Shown piece after piece: positions 44,942 to 45,151 of a stretch of DNA of 45,151 nt. The notes beneath the pieces are model-generated. The model saw only the letters and a list, made by a program, of their open reading frames with translations. It searched no databases and had not been told where the DNA came from. Position numbers and translations under genes: made by a program. The stretch comes from Myxococcales bacterium (GTDB lineage: Bacteria; Myxococcota_A; Polyangia; Haliangiales; Haliangiaceae). Position 1 is the stretch's first letter. Every line of letters begins with the position of its first letter. The stretch lies in contig CANKMW010000081.1 of NCBI GenBank assembly GCA_947483555.1, positions 1 through 45,151 of the forward strand. Direction: 5' to 3'.

Positions 44942-45151
44942 ATGGCCCCTCGTTACGATTTCCCGTCGTCATCGTCGTCACCCGAGCCCGCCGCTCCCGA
45001 ATCCCCAAGAACGGATGTAGTGGCCGCTCGCTCGAACCCACCGCGTGGACGAAGAGGATCCGGATCAACCGACGACGGCGCCGGCGCGGCCGCCCCGATG
45101 CCACGGAGCCTCCGCCGCGTCCAGGGCAAGCTCGCTCCGCTCGGCGCCTGC
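44942..45151 (+). CDS. Partial gene, N-terminus similar to the DUF4157-type protein
   Basis: An open frame runs from ATG 44942 to the window end (70 codons, no stop). The N-terminus MAPRYDFPSSSSSPEPAAPE resembles the start of the DUF4157-type protein (MPRRHDSFPSSW) and continues with an Arg/Ser/Gly-rich, probably disordered segment. Promoter element and spacing to ATG are the same as for that gene. I expect a second DUF4157-family protein, but the defining domain would lie beyond the window. The frame keeps only part of the usual third-position GC bias, which is common in such disordered leaders. Confidence 0.5.
   Translation, partial: MAPRYDFPSSSSSPEPAAPESPRTDVVAARSNPPRGRRGSGSTDDGAGAAAPMPRSLRRVQGKLAPLGAC

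Overview
The window reads as chromosomal DNA from a myxobacterium (Myxococcota), probably a relative of Haliangium or the Nannocystineae. The reasons are the very high GC content, the many lipoproteins and Pro/Gly-rich proteins, three sigma-54 enhancer-binding proteins (EBPs) with different sensor front ends, a full type II secretion operon, and a bacterial microcompartment (BMC) cluster whose hexamer protein closely matches the Haliangium ochraceum shell protein as I remember it. The assignment is inference from protein content; no rRNA, tRNA or CRISPR array was seen.

Layout. 1-429: weakly coding sequence, no convincing gene. 430-1167 (+): a lipoprotein. 20596 down to 1183 (-): one large block reading leftward: an unrecognised 255-aa protein, a membrane histidine kinase, a 170-bp gap with a -24/-12-like promoter and an inverted repeat, then an NtrC-type response regulator joined by stop/start overlaps to gspC-D-E-F-G-H-I-J-K-L-M-N. 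This is a complete type II secretion system apart from the prepilin peptidase. 20645-21954 (+): an outer-membrane protein and a small overlapping ORF. 22106-25546 (+): tryptophan 2,3-dioxygenase and a fused 2-aminobenzoyl-CoA monooxygenase/reductase-type protein. 25576-28470 (-): a membrane EBP with PDZ and GAF-like regions, divergent from a Cys-rich triple-repeat lipoprotein (28826-30079).

30077-30231: a palindromic intergenic element fitted exactly between the stop codons of two convergent genes. 30229-31548 (-): a cyclophilin lipoprotein and a universal stress protein. 31683-32330 (+): a Pro-rich membrane protein. 35711 down to 32331 (-): the BMC operon (double-type BMC-T, BMC-H, pentamer, CoA-acylating aldehyde dehydrogenase, second BMC-T). 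35817-37400 (+): a TolC-like protein. 37409-37879 (-): a lipoprotein. 38066-39433 (-): an FHA-domain EBP. 39643-45151 (+): a beta-propeller/di-heme lipoprotein, a DUF4157-type protein, a thioredoxin-like lipoprotein, and the start of another protein resembling the DUF4157 one.

How the parts may work together. Each of the three EBPs lies beside a candidate target that has a -24/-12-like element and an inverted repeat further upstream. The clearest signal is TGGCACG-N4-TCGCTAT, present three times (39603, 42237, 44913) ahead of three genes in the last 6 kb, each with a CCGG(G/C)C-N4-G(G/C)CCGG palindrome upstream. This points to a small shared regulon, perhaps controlled by the FHA-type EBP. 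A second unusual signal is a genome-repeat hairpin inserted in frame into the prepilin leaders of gspH and gspK. All promoter calls are read by eye and have not been tested statistically.
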